Shown here in pieces: positions 26,508 to 34,333 of a stretch of DNA of 64,000 nucleotides. Position 1 is the first letter of the stretch. Every line of letters starts with the position of its first letter. Below the pieces are notes generated by a model. The model was not told the DNA's origin, did not search any database, and saw only the letters and a list, made by a program, of their open reading frames with translations. Made by a program: the position numbers and the translations under genes. Origin of the DNA: JBASEY01 sp964404285 (GTDB lineage: Bacteria > CSSED10-310). Location: NCBI GenBank assembly GCA_964404285.1, contig CAYOJK010000002.1, forward strand, positions 62,001-126,000, in the 5' to 3' direction.

Positions 26508-28304
26508 ATGAAAGAAAGAAGATTGTTAGAAAGGTCTCATTATAATGAGAATGTAGCATCTTTGCCGATTGGCACAAAGGTTACGGTTGCCGGTTGGGTA
26601 AGGAAAAGAAGGAATTTAGGTAACCTTATTTTTGTAGATTTATATGATCGTTCCGCAGTGCTACAGGTAGTTTTTGACCCAGAAAGAAACCCTGAACTTA
26701 TGCAGGCTGCATCAGAACTTACCCGGGAGACATCATTAACCGTTCAGGGTACAATAGGATCGAGGCCATCTGAAGCTTTGAATCCTGATATGTTAACGGG
26801 AGAAATTGAATTAATAGCAGAGAATTTTACTATTCATTCAACCTCAAAATTGCCTCCGATTCAAATGACTGGAGGTCCTGAAAGCAACGAGGAACTTCGT
26901 TTAAAATATCGGTATCTTGATTTGCGCAGGCCGGAAATGTTCAAAATTCTAAATACTCGTCACAAACTGTACCAGGTTGTTAGAAATTTCTATGTAGAAA
27001 ACGACTTTATAGAAGTCACTACTCCCCATCTGTTGCGTTCAACGCCGGAGGGTGCGAGAGATTTTCTTGTTCCAAGTCGGCTACATCCAGGAATGTGTTA
27101 TGCTCTGCCTCAATCCCCGCAAATGTTAAAACAAATTCTCATGATAGCAGGCTTTGATCGCTATTTTCAGATTGCGAAATGTTTTCGAGATGAAGATTCA
27201 AGAGCTGATCGTCAGCCTGAATTTTCACAAATTGATGTTGAAATGAGTTTTACTTCAACAGAAACTTTGTTTGACTTACACGAACGATTGATGGTGGATA
27301 TTTTTAAAAAACTTCATAATCTAGAAGTAAGAACACCTTTTAAAAGAATAACTTGGGACACAGCAATTGATTTGTATGGTTCTGATAGGCCAGACCTTCG
27401 CTTTGGTCTTGAGATAGTAGATATCACGTCGATTGTAAAGAACTCTGGAATCGGTTTTATTGATTCTACTATTGAAAACGGGGGCATGGTTCGACTTGTA
27501 CGGTATCCAGGCGGTTCAAAACTAAGCCAAAAACAGATAATAGACCTTGAAAAGCTTGCTAAACAGCGAGGCCTTAACGGTATGGTAGCAATAAAAATAT
27601 CAAGCGAGGGAACTATTCGTGGCGGAGTATTTGGAAAAAATTTATCAGAAGAGAAACAAAGATCAATTATTTCGCTAGCGCAAGCATGTGAAGATGATAT
27701 TCTTTGCGTCATCGCAGGTGACCGACTGAAAATAGCTGCAGCTTTGGGGGATATACGTTTAGAAATTGCAGCAAGAGAAAATCTGAAATCTGACAAATTT
27801 GAATTTGTTTGGGTCACTGATTTTCCATTAGTCGTATATGATGAGGTCGAGCAGCGCTATTTTGCTGAACACCATCCTTTTACAGCGCCAAAGTTGGAAG
27901 ATATCGCTTTGCTGGATAGCAATCCTGGAAAATGCAGGGCTCAAGCCTATGATTTGGTGTTAAATGGTATTGAATTAGGGGGTGGGTCAGTAAGAATTCA
28001 TCAGTCAGATCTACAGAAAAAGATGTTTTCTGTTTTAGGTATCTCAGACCAAACTGCACAGGAACAGTTCGGTTTTTTGCTTGAAGCGTTAAATTACGGC
28101 ACTCCACCACATTGTGGAATTGCTTTCGGTTTCGATCGTTTAGTCATGATTTTAGTAGGAACAGATAACCTAAGAGACGTCATCGCATTTCCCAAATCAC
28201 TTCAGGCAGTATGCATAATGTCACAAGCTCCGTCTCTGGTCACTCCCGAACAATTAGAAACAGTTGGTCTTCAGTTGAAACCCAATCCTAAAAATCTGAA
28301 GTAG
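26508..28304 (+). CDS. aspS: Aspartyl-tRNA synthetase (bacterial type)
   Basis: 598 aa from ATG 26508. AAAGG is spaced correctly for it, while the TTG at 26502 is too close. N-terminal OB fold (VTVAGWVRKRRNLGNLIFVD, cited in part), class II catalytic core with motif 2 FRDEDSRADRQPEFSQID, the bacterial GAD insertion domain (~290-420), and motif 3 GIAFGFDRLVMIL. Length is that of bacterial AspRS. Whether it is discriminating or aspartyl/asparaginyl-nonspecific cannot be told here. Preceded by queE with a 23-base gap. Confidence 0.96.
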   Translation: MKERRLLERSHYNENVASLPIGTKVTVAGWVRKRRNLGNLIFVDLYDRSAVLQVVFDPERNPELMQAASELTRETSLTVQGTIGSRPSEALNPDMLTGEIELIAENFTIHSTSKLPPIQMTGGPESNEELRLKYRYLDLRRPEMFKILNTRHKLYQVVRNFYVENDFIEVTTPHLLRSTPEGARDFLVPSRLHPGMCYALPQSPQMLKQILMIAGFDRYFQIAKCFRDEDSRADRQPEFSQIDVEMSFTSTETLFDLHERLMVDIFKKLHNLEVRTPFKRITWDTAIDLYGSDRPDLRFGLEIVDITSIVKNSGIGFIDSTIENGGMVRLVRYPGGSKLSQKQIIDLEKLAKQRGLNGMVAIKISSEGTIRGGVFGKNLSEEKQRSIISLAQACEDDILCVIAGDRLKIAAALGDIRLEIAARENLKSDKFEFVWVTDFPLVVYDEVEQRYFAEHHPFTAPKLEDIALLDSNPGKCRAQAYDLVLNGIELGGGSVRIHQSDLQKKMFSVLGISDQTAQEQFGFLLEALNYGTPPHCGIAFGFDRLVMILVGTDNLRDVIAFPKSLQAVCIMSQAPSLVTPEQLETVGLQLKPNPKNLK

Positions 28305-28343
28305 ACTATTATGAACGGCATCTTCAATTAATATAAATTGCTA

Positions 28344-28372
28344 TTGACTTATGACGTGTTTCGGATTAGAGT
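28344..28372 (+). promoter_or_regulatory. Candidate sigma70 promoter for rho
   Basis: TTGACT (28344-28349) and TAGAGT (28367-28372) are separated by 17 bases in the 217-base gap before rho. A transcript from here would have a leader of about 140 bases. The leader contains a small hairpin GCAGAA-TTC-TTCTGC near 28389-28403. No known riboswitch is recognised. Confidence 0.4.
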
Positions 28373-28521
28373 AACGGTGCTCGCTAGCAGAATTCTTCTG
28401 CCCTTTGTGGGTTATGTTTTAGTGTGATTTACCCAAATATTGGCACAGCCTTGCCTAAGTGCGTTGCCGACCGGCTTATATGAACGCAGATATCGATTAG
28501 GAAATTCAAGGAGATTTTAAA

Positions 28522-29775
28522 ATGATAATGAATATTATAGAACTAAAGGAGAAAAACATTTCTGACCTCCATGATTTAGCTCATTCGCTTGGTTTGGAAT
28601 TAGGTTCTTCTCTTCTAAAACAAGAGCTGATATTCCGTATTTTACAAGCTCAGTCGGAAAAAGACGGCTTAATTTTTGCCGAAGGAGTGATTGAATGTCT
28701 TCCGGATGGATTCGGCTTTTTACGTTCACCTGATTACAATTATCTTCCAGGACCAGATGATGTATATGTTTCGCCATCACAGATAAGACGTTTTGATTTG
28801 CGTACCGGTGATACCGTTTCAGGGCAGATTAGACCTCCGAAAGATAATGAGAGATACTTTGCTCTTCTGAAGGTCGAAGCGATCAATTTCGAAAGCCCGG
28901 AAGCATCAAAAAATAAAAATTTTTTTGATAATTTAACACCGTTATACCCTGAAGAGGCTTTTATTTTGGAGAGAGATAGCAAAGAAATGTCTACTCGAGT
29001 TATGGCATTGATGACACCAATCGGAAAAGGTCAGCGTGGATTAATCGTTTCTCCACCACGCACGGGAAAAACCATGTTATTGCAATCTATCGCTCATTCG
29101 ATAACCGCAAACCATCCTGATGTCTATTTAATAGTGCTGCTCATCGATGAACGTCCCGAAGAAGTCACCGATATGGAACGTAATGTTAAGGGCGAAATAA
29201 TAAGCTCAACCTTTGATGAACCGGCGTCCAGGCACGTTCAAGTGGCTGATATGGTCATTGAAAAAGCCAAGCGGCTGGTTGAGCATAAGCGGGATGTTGT
29301 CATTCTTTTAGATTCTATCACACGACTTGCTCGAGCCTATAATGCGGTTGTGCCGCCATCCGGCAAAATTCTGTCCGGTGGTGTTGATTCCAATGCGCTT
29401 CATAGACCAAAAAGATTTTTTGGAGCAGCGCGAAACACTGAAGAAGGCGGTAGCTTGACGATCATCGCTACTGCTCTTATCGATACTGGCAGCCGAATGG
29501 ATGATGTAATTTTTGAAGAATTCAAAGGAACAGGAAATATGGAACTCCATCTTGACCGCAGGTTAGTTGACCGCCGAGTATTTCCGGCAATTGACATCAA
29601 GCGTTCCGGAACCAGAAAAGAAGAATTGTTACTACCGCCTGAAACACTTCAGAGAATCTGGATTTTACGTAAGCTATTAAACCCGATGGGCGGTGTTGAA
29701 AGTATGGAATTCCTTTTAGAAAAAATGAGTAAAACAGAAACAAATTCAGATTTTCTTGCAATTATGAATACATAA
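28522..29775 (+). CDS. rho: Transcription termination factor Rho
   Basis: 417 aa, AAGGAG (28508-28513) eight bases before the ATG. Hexameric RNA-dependent ATPase. Rho_N domain (~1-45, LKEKNISDLHDLAHSLGLE), RNA-binding cold-shock-like domain (~50-120, GFGFLRSPDYNYLPGPDDVY, cited in part), Walker A region GLIVSPPRTGKTMLLQ, Walker B VVILLDSITRLARAYN, and the R-loop/Q-loop region with GGVDSNALHRPKRFFGAARN. Standard length, without the long N-terminal insertions found in some phyla. It begins the conserved run rho-rpmE-DUF1385-prfA-prmC-murA. Confidence 0.97.
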   Translation: MIMNIIELKEKNISDLHDLAHSLGLELGSSLLKQELIFRILQAQSEKDGLIFAEGVIECLPDGFGFLRSPDYNYLPGPDDVYVSPSQIRRFDLRTGDTVSGQIRPPKDNERYFALLKVEAINFESPEASKNKNFFDNLTPLYPEEAFILERDSKEMSTRVMALMTPIGKGQRGLIVSPPRTGKTMLLQSIAHSITANHPDVYLIVLLIDERPEEVTDMERNVKGEIISSTFDEPASRHVQVADMVIEKAKRLVEHKRDVVILLDSITRLARAYNAVVPPSGKILSGGVDSNALHRPKRFFGAARNTEEGGSLTIIATALIDTGSRMDDVIFEEFKGTGNMELHLDRRLVDRRVFPAIDIKRSGTRKEELLLPPETLQRIWILRKLLNPMGGVESMEFLLEKMSKTETNSDFLAIMNT

Positions 29776-29792
29776 ACATGTAATTAACCCAC

Positions 29793-29822
29793 TTGCTATT
29801 TTAAAGTGACTTGAATTATAGT
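29793..29822 (+). promoter_or_regulatory. Candidate sigma70 promoter for rpmE
   Basis: TTGCTA (29793-29798) and TATAGT (29817-29822) with an 18-base spacer, between rho and rpmE. The expected transcript start near 29829 leaves about 70 bases of leader. Confidence 0.5.
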
Positions 29823-29860
29823 GCGCCGGTGTGGGCATTTAGGATGCTTGTAACAAACGA

Positions 29861-29880
29861 TTCACCATCTTAAAGGTGAA
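29861..29880 (+). promoter_or_regulatory. Hairpin in the rpmE leader
   Basis: Perfect six-base inverted repeat TTCACC / GGTGAA with an eight-base loop, ten bases upstream of the GGGAGG ribosome-binding site of rpmE. It could be a translational control element, since L31 autoregulates through its leader in some bacteria. It has no U-tract, so it is not an intrinsic terminator. Confidence 0.35.
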
Positions 29881-29898
29881 ATATATTGGGAGGTTAAA

Positions 29899-30114
29899 GT
29901 GAAAAAGGACATTCACCCCAAATACGAAGAAACAACGATTACCTGTTCGTGTGGTAATGTAATACAAACACGGTCGACGAAAAAAGATCAAAAAGTAGAA
30001 ATTTGCTCACTTTGTCATCCGTTTTTTACCGGTAAGCAACGAATTGTTGACACAGCCGGCCGTGTTGAAAAATTCAGACGCAAGTATAACTTGGACAAAC
30101 AATCCGATAATTAA
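29899..30114 (+). CDS. rpmE: 50S ribosomal protein L31, zinc-binding type
   Basis: 71 aa, GTG start behind GGGAGG. Starts KKDIHPKYEE and contains the zinc ligands TCSCGN and CSLCHPFFTGKQ, so it is the C+ (zinc-containing) form. The C-terminus GRVEKFRRKYN is diagnostic. Length is normal. Confidence 0.97.
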   Translation: MKKDIHPKYEETTITCSCGNVIQTRSTKKDQKVEICSLCHPFFTGKQRIVDTAGRVEKFRRKYNLDKQSDN

Positions 30115-30131
30115 ATTATAAGTAACCTGCT

Positions 30132-31055
30132 ATGCCAAAACATAATCTTGGCGGTCAAGCAGTCCTGGAAGGGCTAATGATGCAGACGCCAGAGAAAATG
30201 GCTATTGCGGTGAGGTGCAGAAACGGTTCAATCGTATTGTTTAAAGAATCTCTTCAACATTATCTATCTGAAAATAGAATCAGCCGAATTCCTGTCCTTA
30301 GAGGTATGATGGCGGTTTGGCTCTCCATTCTTACTGGTTTAAGAGCTCTGGATTATTCCTCAAAAATCTATCTATATGACGCAGAAAAACTGAACAAATA
30401 TCAAGGGATGAAAAATGTTTCTCAACCTGAGATAGTTTCACCTTCTTTCTCTTCGACTCATCACATTGTAGCAACAGTATTTCTGCTGTCTATGTGCATT
30501 CTTTTCATAATACCAGGATCACTTTTAAAGGTGATTTTCCCAAAGCTTTTTTCTACCCTGAACCTTCTATCGTTATACGAACCTTTTATTATTCTCGCAC
30601 TTATCATTCTTTACCTTTTTGCTATCTCATTGATTCCTGAAATTTACAGGGCCTTTCAATACCATGGAGCCGAGCATAAAGTCATTCATGCTTACGAACA
30701 AAATCTTGATTTGACAATAGACAATATTAAACAGTGTTCCCGTTATCATTATCGGTGTGGAACGCTATTTCTATTCTATAGTTTCATAATTGGTATGATA
30801 GGGTTTTCTTTCATACCTCAAGAAGCTCCTATTTGGCTTCATACAGTAATCAGGATGCTTGCATTACCATTAGTTGCAGGTTTGTCGTATGAGTTTTTAG
30901 CCTATTTGGATAAAAAAGACAGCCTATTCGGTAAAGTTCTGGCGTATCCAGGAATCGTATTTCAAAACCTGACTACTCGAGAACCTGAGGATACACATTT
31001 AGAAGTTGGCCTGAGTGCCTTGCTTGCCTTATTGGAAGATTCCACTTTTAAATAA
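30132..31055 (+). CDS. DUF1385 membrane protein (YqhQ-like)
   Basis: 307 aa. The N-terminal signature GGQAVLEGLMMQTPEKMAIA matches the DUF1385 family, and a middle conserved block reads RAFQYHGAEHKVIHAYE. Hydrophobic segments at ~110-132, 145-165, 210-230 and 235-255 make it a polytopic membrane protein. The C-terminal motif AYPGIVFQNLTTREPEDTHLEV is conserved in the family (cited in part). Biochemical role unknown. The position between rpmE and prfA is widely conserved in several phyla. Confidence 0.9.
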   Translation: MPKHNLGGQAVLEGLMMQTPEKMAIAVRCRNGSIVLFKESLQHYLSENRISRIPVLRGMMAVWLSILTGLRALDYSSKIYLYDAEKLNKYQGMKNVSQPEIVSPSFSSTHHIVATVFLLSMCILFIIPGSLLKVIFPKLFSTLNLLSLYEPFIILALIILYLFAISLIPEIYRAFQYHGAEHKVIHAYEQNLDLTIDNIKQCSRYHYRCGTLFLFYSFIIGMIGFSFIPQEAPIWLHTVIRMLALPLVAGLSYEFLAYLDKKDSLFGKVLAYPGIVFQNLTTREPEDTHLEVGLSALLALLEDSTFK

Positions 31056-31089
31056 CACCATAACTAAACTCAACGAAAGGTTTAATAAA

Positions 31090-32160
31090 ATGCTTTCTAA
31101 ACTTGAGTCTTATCTTAATAAATATGATGAGCTATCAAAAAAACTGTCAGATCCTGAAATTATTAGTGATCGTGATACATATCTCACTCTAAACAAAGAA
31201 TTTTCGGAAATTCAAGAATATTGCGATATTTATCATAAGCTAAAAAAGGCTTATGACAATTTACAGGGTGCGCGTGAAATTCTTGAACTGGAAGACGATG
31301 AGGATTTACTGAATTTAGCAGAGACTGAAATTGGTGAACTTGAGAAAAAAATTCAAGATCTCGAATTACAAGCAGAGGTTTTATTGAATCCAGCTGATCC
31401 CTATGATGTGAAGAATGTCATTCTTGAAATCCGTGCAGGTACTGGTGGGGAAGAGGCAGGGCTGTTTGCAGCAGATTTATTCAAGATGTATATGCGTTAT
31501 GCAGAAAAGAAGAAGTGGAAAGTGGAAATTCTCAGTCAGTCTATGAGTGATCTTGATGGTTTTAAAGAAGTCATTTCCATGATTTCCGGAGAACGTGTCT
31601 ATGGCACATTAAAATATGAAGGTGGAGTTCATCGTGTACAACGGGTCCCACAAACAGAGGCTGGAGGAAGAATTCATACATCTGCAGTTACTGTTGCTGT
31701 GTTACCTGAAGCAGAGCATTTGGAAGTTGATATTGACCCTAATGATATAAGGGTTGATGTTTTCCGATCTAGTGGTCCTGGCGGTCAAAGTGTGAATACT
31801 ACCGATTCAGCTGTAAGAATTACACATATACCAACAGGATTGGTTGTCAGTTGTCAGAATGAAAAAAGCCAACTAAAGAATAAGAGTCAGGGACTGAAAA
31901 TACTCTATTCTCGTTTGTTAGATCTGAAACGGAGAGAACAGGAAGAAAAAATTTCCGCAGAAAGGCGAGAAATGGTTTCGACTGGAGACCGGAGTGCAAA
32001 GATAAGAACCTATAATTATCCTCAGTCTCGTATTACCGATCATCGGATTAATTTTTCAACCCATAATCTTGAAGGGGTTCTTCAAGGTGATTTAGATGAT
32101 ATAATTAGTGCACTTCATGAGTATTACAGGTTGAAAAACCTTGAAAAGCCGACTGTTTAA
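31090..32160 (+). CDS. prfA: Peptide chain release factor 1
   Basis: 356 aa from ATG 31090, which has AAAGG upstream. A frame extension to 31015 runs back into the DUF1385 gene and lacks support. Reads UAA and UAG and releases nascent peptides. Visible: EIRAGTGGEEAGLFA, RVPQTEAGGRIHTSAVTVAV (RF1-type domain 2, cited in part), the universal GGQ tip in SSGPGGQSVNTTDSAVRITH, and SRITDHRINFSTHNLEGVL. Since UAA/UAG belong to RF1 and UGA to RF2, this gene does not bear on the proposed UGA recoding at 49.6 kb. Confidence 0.96.
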   Translation: MLSKLESYLNKYDELSKKLSDPEIISDRDTYLTLNKEFSEIQEYCDIYHKLKKAYDNLQGAREILELEDDEDLLNLAETEIGELEKKIQDLELQAEVLLNPADPYDVKNVILEIRAGTGGEEAGLFAADLFKMYMRYAEKKKWKVEILSQSMSDLDGFKEVISMISGERVYGTLKYEGGVHRVQRVPQTEAGGRIHTSAVTVAVLPEAEHLEVDIDPNDIRVDVFRSSGPGGQSVNTTDSAVRITHIPTGLVVSCQNEKSQLKNKSQGLKILYSRLLDLKRREQEEKISAERREMVSTGDRSAKIRTYNYPQSRITDHRINFSTHNLEGVLQGDLDDIISALHEYYRLKNLEKPTV

Positions 32161-32175
32161 AATAGAGAAATTGAT

Positions 32176-33042
32176 GTGCAAACATGGACTATTAGAAAAC
32201 TGATAACCTGGACAGCTCAGTGGCTTAAAGGCTATGGAGTTGCGTCTCCACGACTCGATGCTGAGTTGTTGCTGTCGCATGCTATCAATTGCTCTCGCCT
32301 TGATTTATATCTTGATCCGGACAAACCAATAACCGATACTGAACGGGCTATTTTTCGTTCATATATCAAACGGCGTGCTAATCGAGAGCCGGTGGCATAT
32401 ATTATTGGATATAAAGAATTTTGGGGGCGGAACTTTGAGGTAGATTCTCGCGTTCTCATCCCTCGACCGGAAACCGAAACTCTAATCGAAGTGGCGATGT
32501 CAAAAATCCCTGACAAAGAGTCTAGCGTGATCGCAGACTTGGGGACAGGATCAGGTTGTATAGCTATAACGATTTCATTGGAAGCCAAAAACGTTAAAAT
32601 GATTGCATCTGATATCTCCACTGGCGCTCTTGAAGTAGCAAAAATAAACGCTTTAAACTTAGGAGTTGATAATTGTATTATCTGGCGTCATGGTTCCTGG
32701 TGTGAGGTTTTCAATTCGCTCATTGAGCCCGGTTCTTTAGATCTACTTTTAACCAATCCTCCCTATATCGACTCATCAGAATTGTATGAATTACAACCTG
32801 AGATTATTAAATATGAGCCTCAAATTGCATTGAATGGTGGAAAAGAGGGATTAGAAATTTATAAGGATTTGATAAAAGACGCTGCCTTCTGGCTGAAATT
32901 CGGAGGATGCATTATAATGGAGATTGGGTATAAGCAGGCTGATTGCATCAAAGATTATTTAGAGGAATCATCATTTATTTCTGTTGAAATCATAAAAGAT
33001 ATTTCGGGCAAAAACCGTGTCATATCAGCTATAAAATCGTAA
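32176..33042 (+). CDS. prmC: Release factor glutamine methyltransferase
   Basis: 288 aa, GTG start. Methylates the Gln of the GGQ motif of release factors using SAM. The N-terminal helical domain contains SPRLDAELLLSH, and EPVAYIIGYKEFWG precedes the Rossmann domain. SAM motif I is VIADLGTGSGCIAITI, and the catalytic NPPY motif is in LLLTNPPYIDSSEL. It directly follows its substrate gene prfA by 15 bases, as in many bacteria. Confidence 0.95.
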   Translation: MQTWTIRKLITWTAQWLKGYGVASPRLDAELLLSHAINCSRLDLYLDPDKPITDTERAIFRSYIKRRANREPVAYIIGYKEFWGRNFEVDSRVLIPRPETETLIEVAMSKIPDKESSVIADLGTGSGCIAITISLEAKNVKMIASDISTGALEVAKINALNLGVDNCIIWRHGSWCEVFNSLIEPGSLDLLLTNPPYIDSSELYELQPEIIKYEPQIALNGGKEGLEIYKDLIKDAAFWLKFGGCIIMEIGYKQADCIKDYLEESSFISVEIIKDISGKNRVISAIKS

Positions 33043-33070
33043 TCCTATTGAAGATAAAAAGGGGAGAACC

Positions 33071-34333
33071 ATGCAAGAATTAAGGATTTTTGGGGGTAGG
33101 TCATTACAGGGTAATGTTACAATCTCCGGCGCGAAAAACGCAGCGCTTCCAGCTTTGGCTGCCTGTTTGTTGACTGATAAAACTATTACATTACATAACA
33201 TGCCTAATGTAAAAGATATTGACAGCATGTGTTATCTACTGGAAGCCCTTGGCGCCTCCATCGAGAAAAAAGGAAATACAATTATTGTCGATTCTTCTGG
33301 AGTGAACCGATATACAGCTCCTCATGAGTTAGTACGCAAAATGCGAGCTTCTGTACTTGTAATGGGCCCTCTATTGGCCAGATTTGGAAAAGCTGAAGTC
33401 GCTTTGCCTGGAGGATGTGCAATAGGAAATAGACCTATTGATTTACATCTTATCGCTATGCAAAAGCTTGGAGCTGAACTTACTTTGATTAAAGGTGAAA
33501 ATCACCTGATATGTTCAAAATTAATAGGAACTCATATCTATTTTGATAGACCGACTGTGACTGGAACAGAAAATGTGATGATGGCTGCTGTAACAGCTGA
33601 TGGCGAAACTGTTCTTGAAAATGCAGCGCGTGAACCTGAAGTTGTGAATTTAGCCGAATTACTGATAAAAATGGGAGCATCGATTTCTGGCGTCGGTACG
33701 GATACAATAAAAATTGAAGGTGTAAAACATCTTGGTTCAGCTGAACACACGATTATTCCTGACCGTATCGAGGCGGGAACCTATGCCTTAGCGGGACCTA
33801 TTACCGGTGGAAAAGTCACTTTGCTCGGTGCGTCAAGCGCTATGATTTCATCATTATTGATTAAAATACAAAACACAGGCTGTTCAGTCGAAGAAACTCA
33901 TGAAGGTTTGACGATAAGCGGAAAACCACCCTTTGCTCCTGTGGATATCAGCACGGCTGAATACCCTGGATTTCCTACTGATTTGCAAGCACAGTTTATA
34001 GCTTTTATGTGTCTGGCGAATGGCAAGAGTGTCATAACTGAGAACATTTTTGAGGGTCGTTTTAAACACGTTCCGGAGTTAAATCGATTGGGCGCAGATA
34101 TAACAATACATGGCGCCAGTGCCTTTGTTCGAGGAGTTGAGAAATTGCGGGGAGCTACCGTGACAGCATCTGACTTGAGAGCCAGCGCTTCTTTGGTGTT
34201 GGCAGGACTCGCAGCTGATAATGAAACACGTATATTACGTGTTTATCATCTCGATCGTGGTTACGATTCAATGGAAAGCAAACTATCTTTATTAGGAGCT
34301 GATATCAGCAGGGTTGAAGGAACCGGTCCGTGA
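33071..34333 (+). CDS. murA: UDP-N-acetylglucosamine 1-carboxyvinyltransferase
   Basis: 420 aa. First committed step of peptidoglycan synthesis, adding enolpyruvate to UDP-GlcNAc. Signature GGRSLQGNVTISGAKNAALP at the N-terminus, the catalytic-loop cysteine in LPGGCAIGNRP (Cys116, the residue that fosfomycin alkylates), and DLRASASLVLAGLAA near the end. Length is standard. Its TGA overlaps the mutS2 GTG start (GTGA). Confidence 0.97.
   Translation: MQELRIFGGRSLQGNVTISGAKNAALPALAACLLTDKTITLHNMPNVKDIDSMCYLLEALGASIEKKGNTIIVDSSGVNRYTAPHELVRKMRASVLVMGPLLARFGKAEVALPGGCAIGNRPIDLHLIAMQKLGAELTLIKGENHLICSKLIGTHIYFDRPTVTGTENVMMAAVTADGETVLENAAREPEVVNLAELLIKMGASISGVGTDTIKIEGVKHLGSAEHTIIPDRIEAGTYALAGPITGGKVTLLGASSAMISSLLIKIQNTGCSVEETHEGLTISGKPPFAPVDISTAEYPGFPTDLQAQFIAFMCLANGKSVITENIFEGRFKHVPELNRLGADITIHGASAFVRGVEKLRGATVTASDLRASASLVLAGLAADNETRILRVYHLDRGYDSMESKLSLLGADISRVEGTGP

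Noticed and set aside
27314..27817. 167-codon minus-strand frame inside aspS
   Set aside because: Antisense shadow of the GAD insertion domain of aspS; no start signal.
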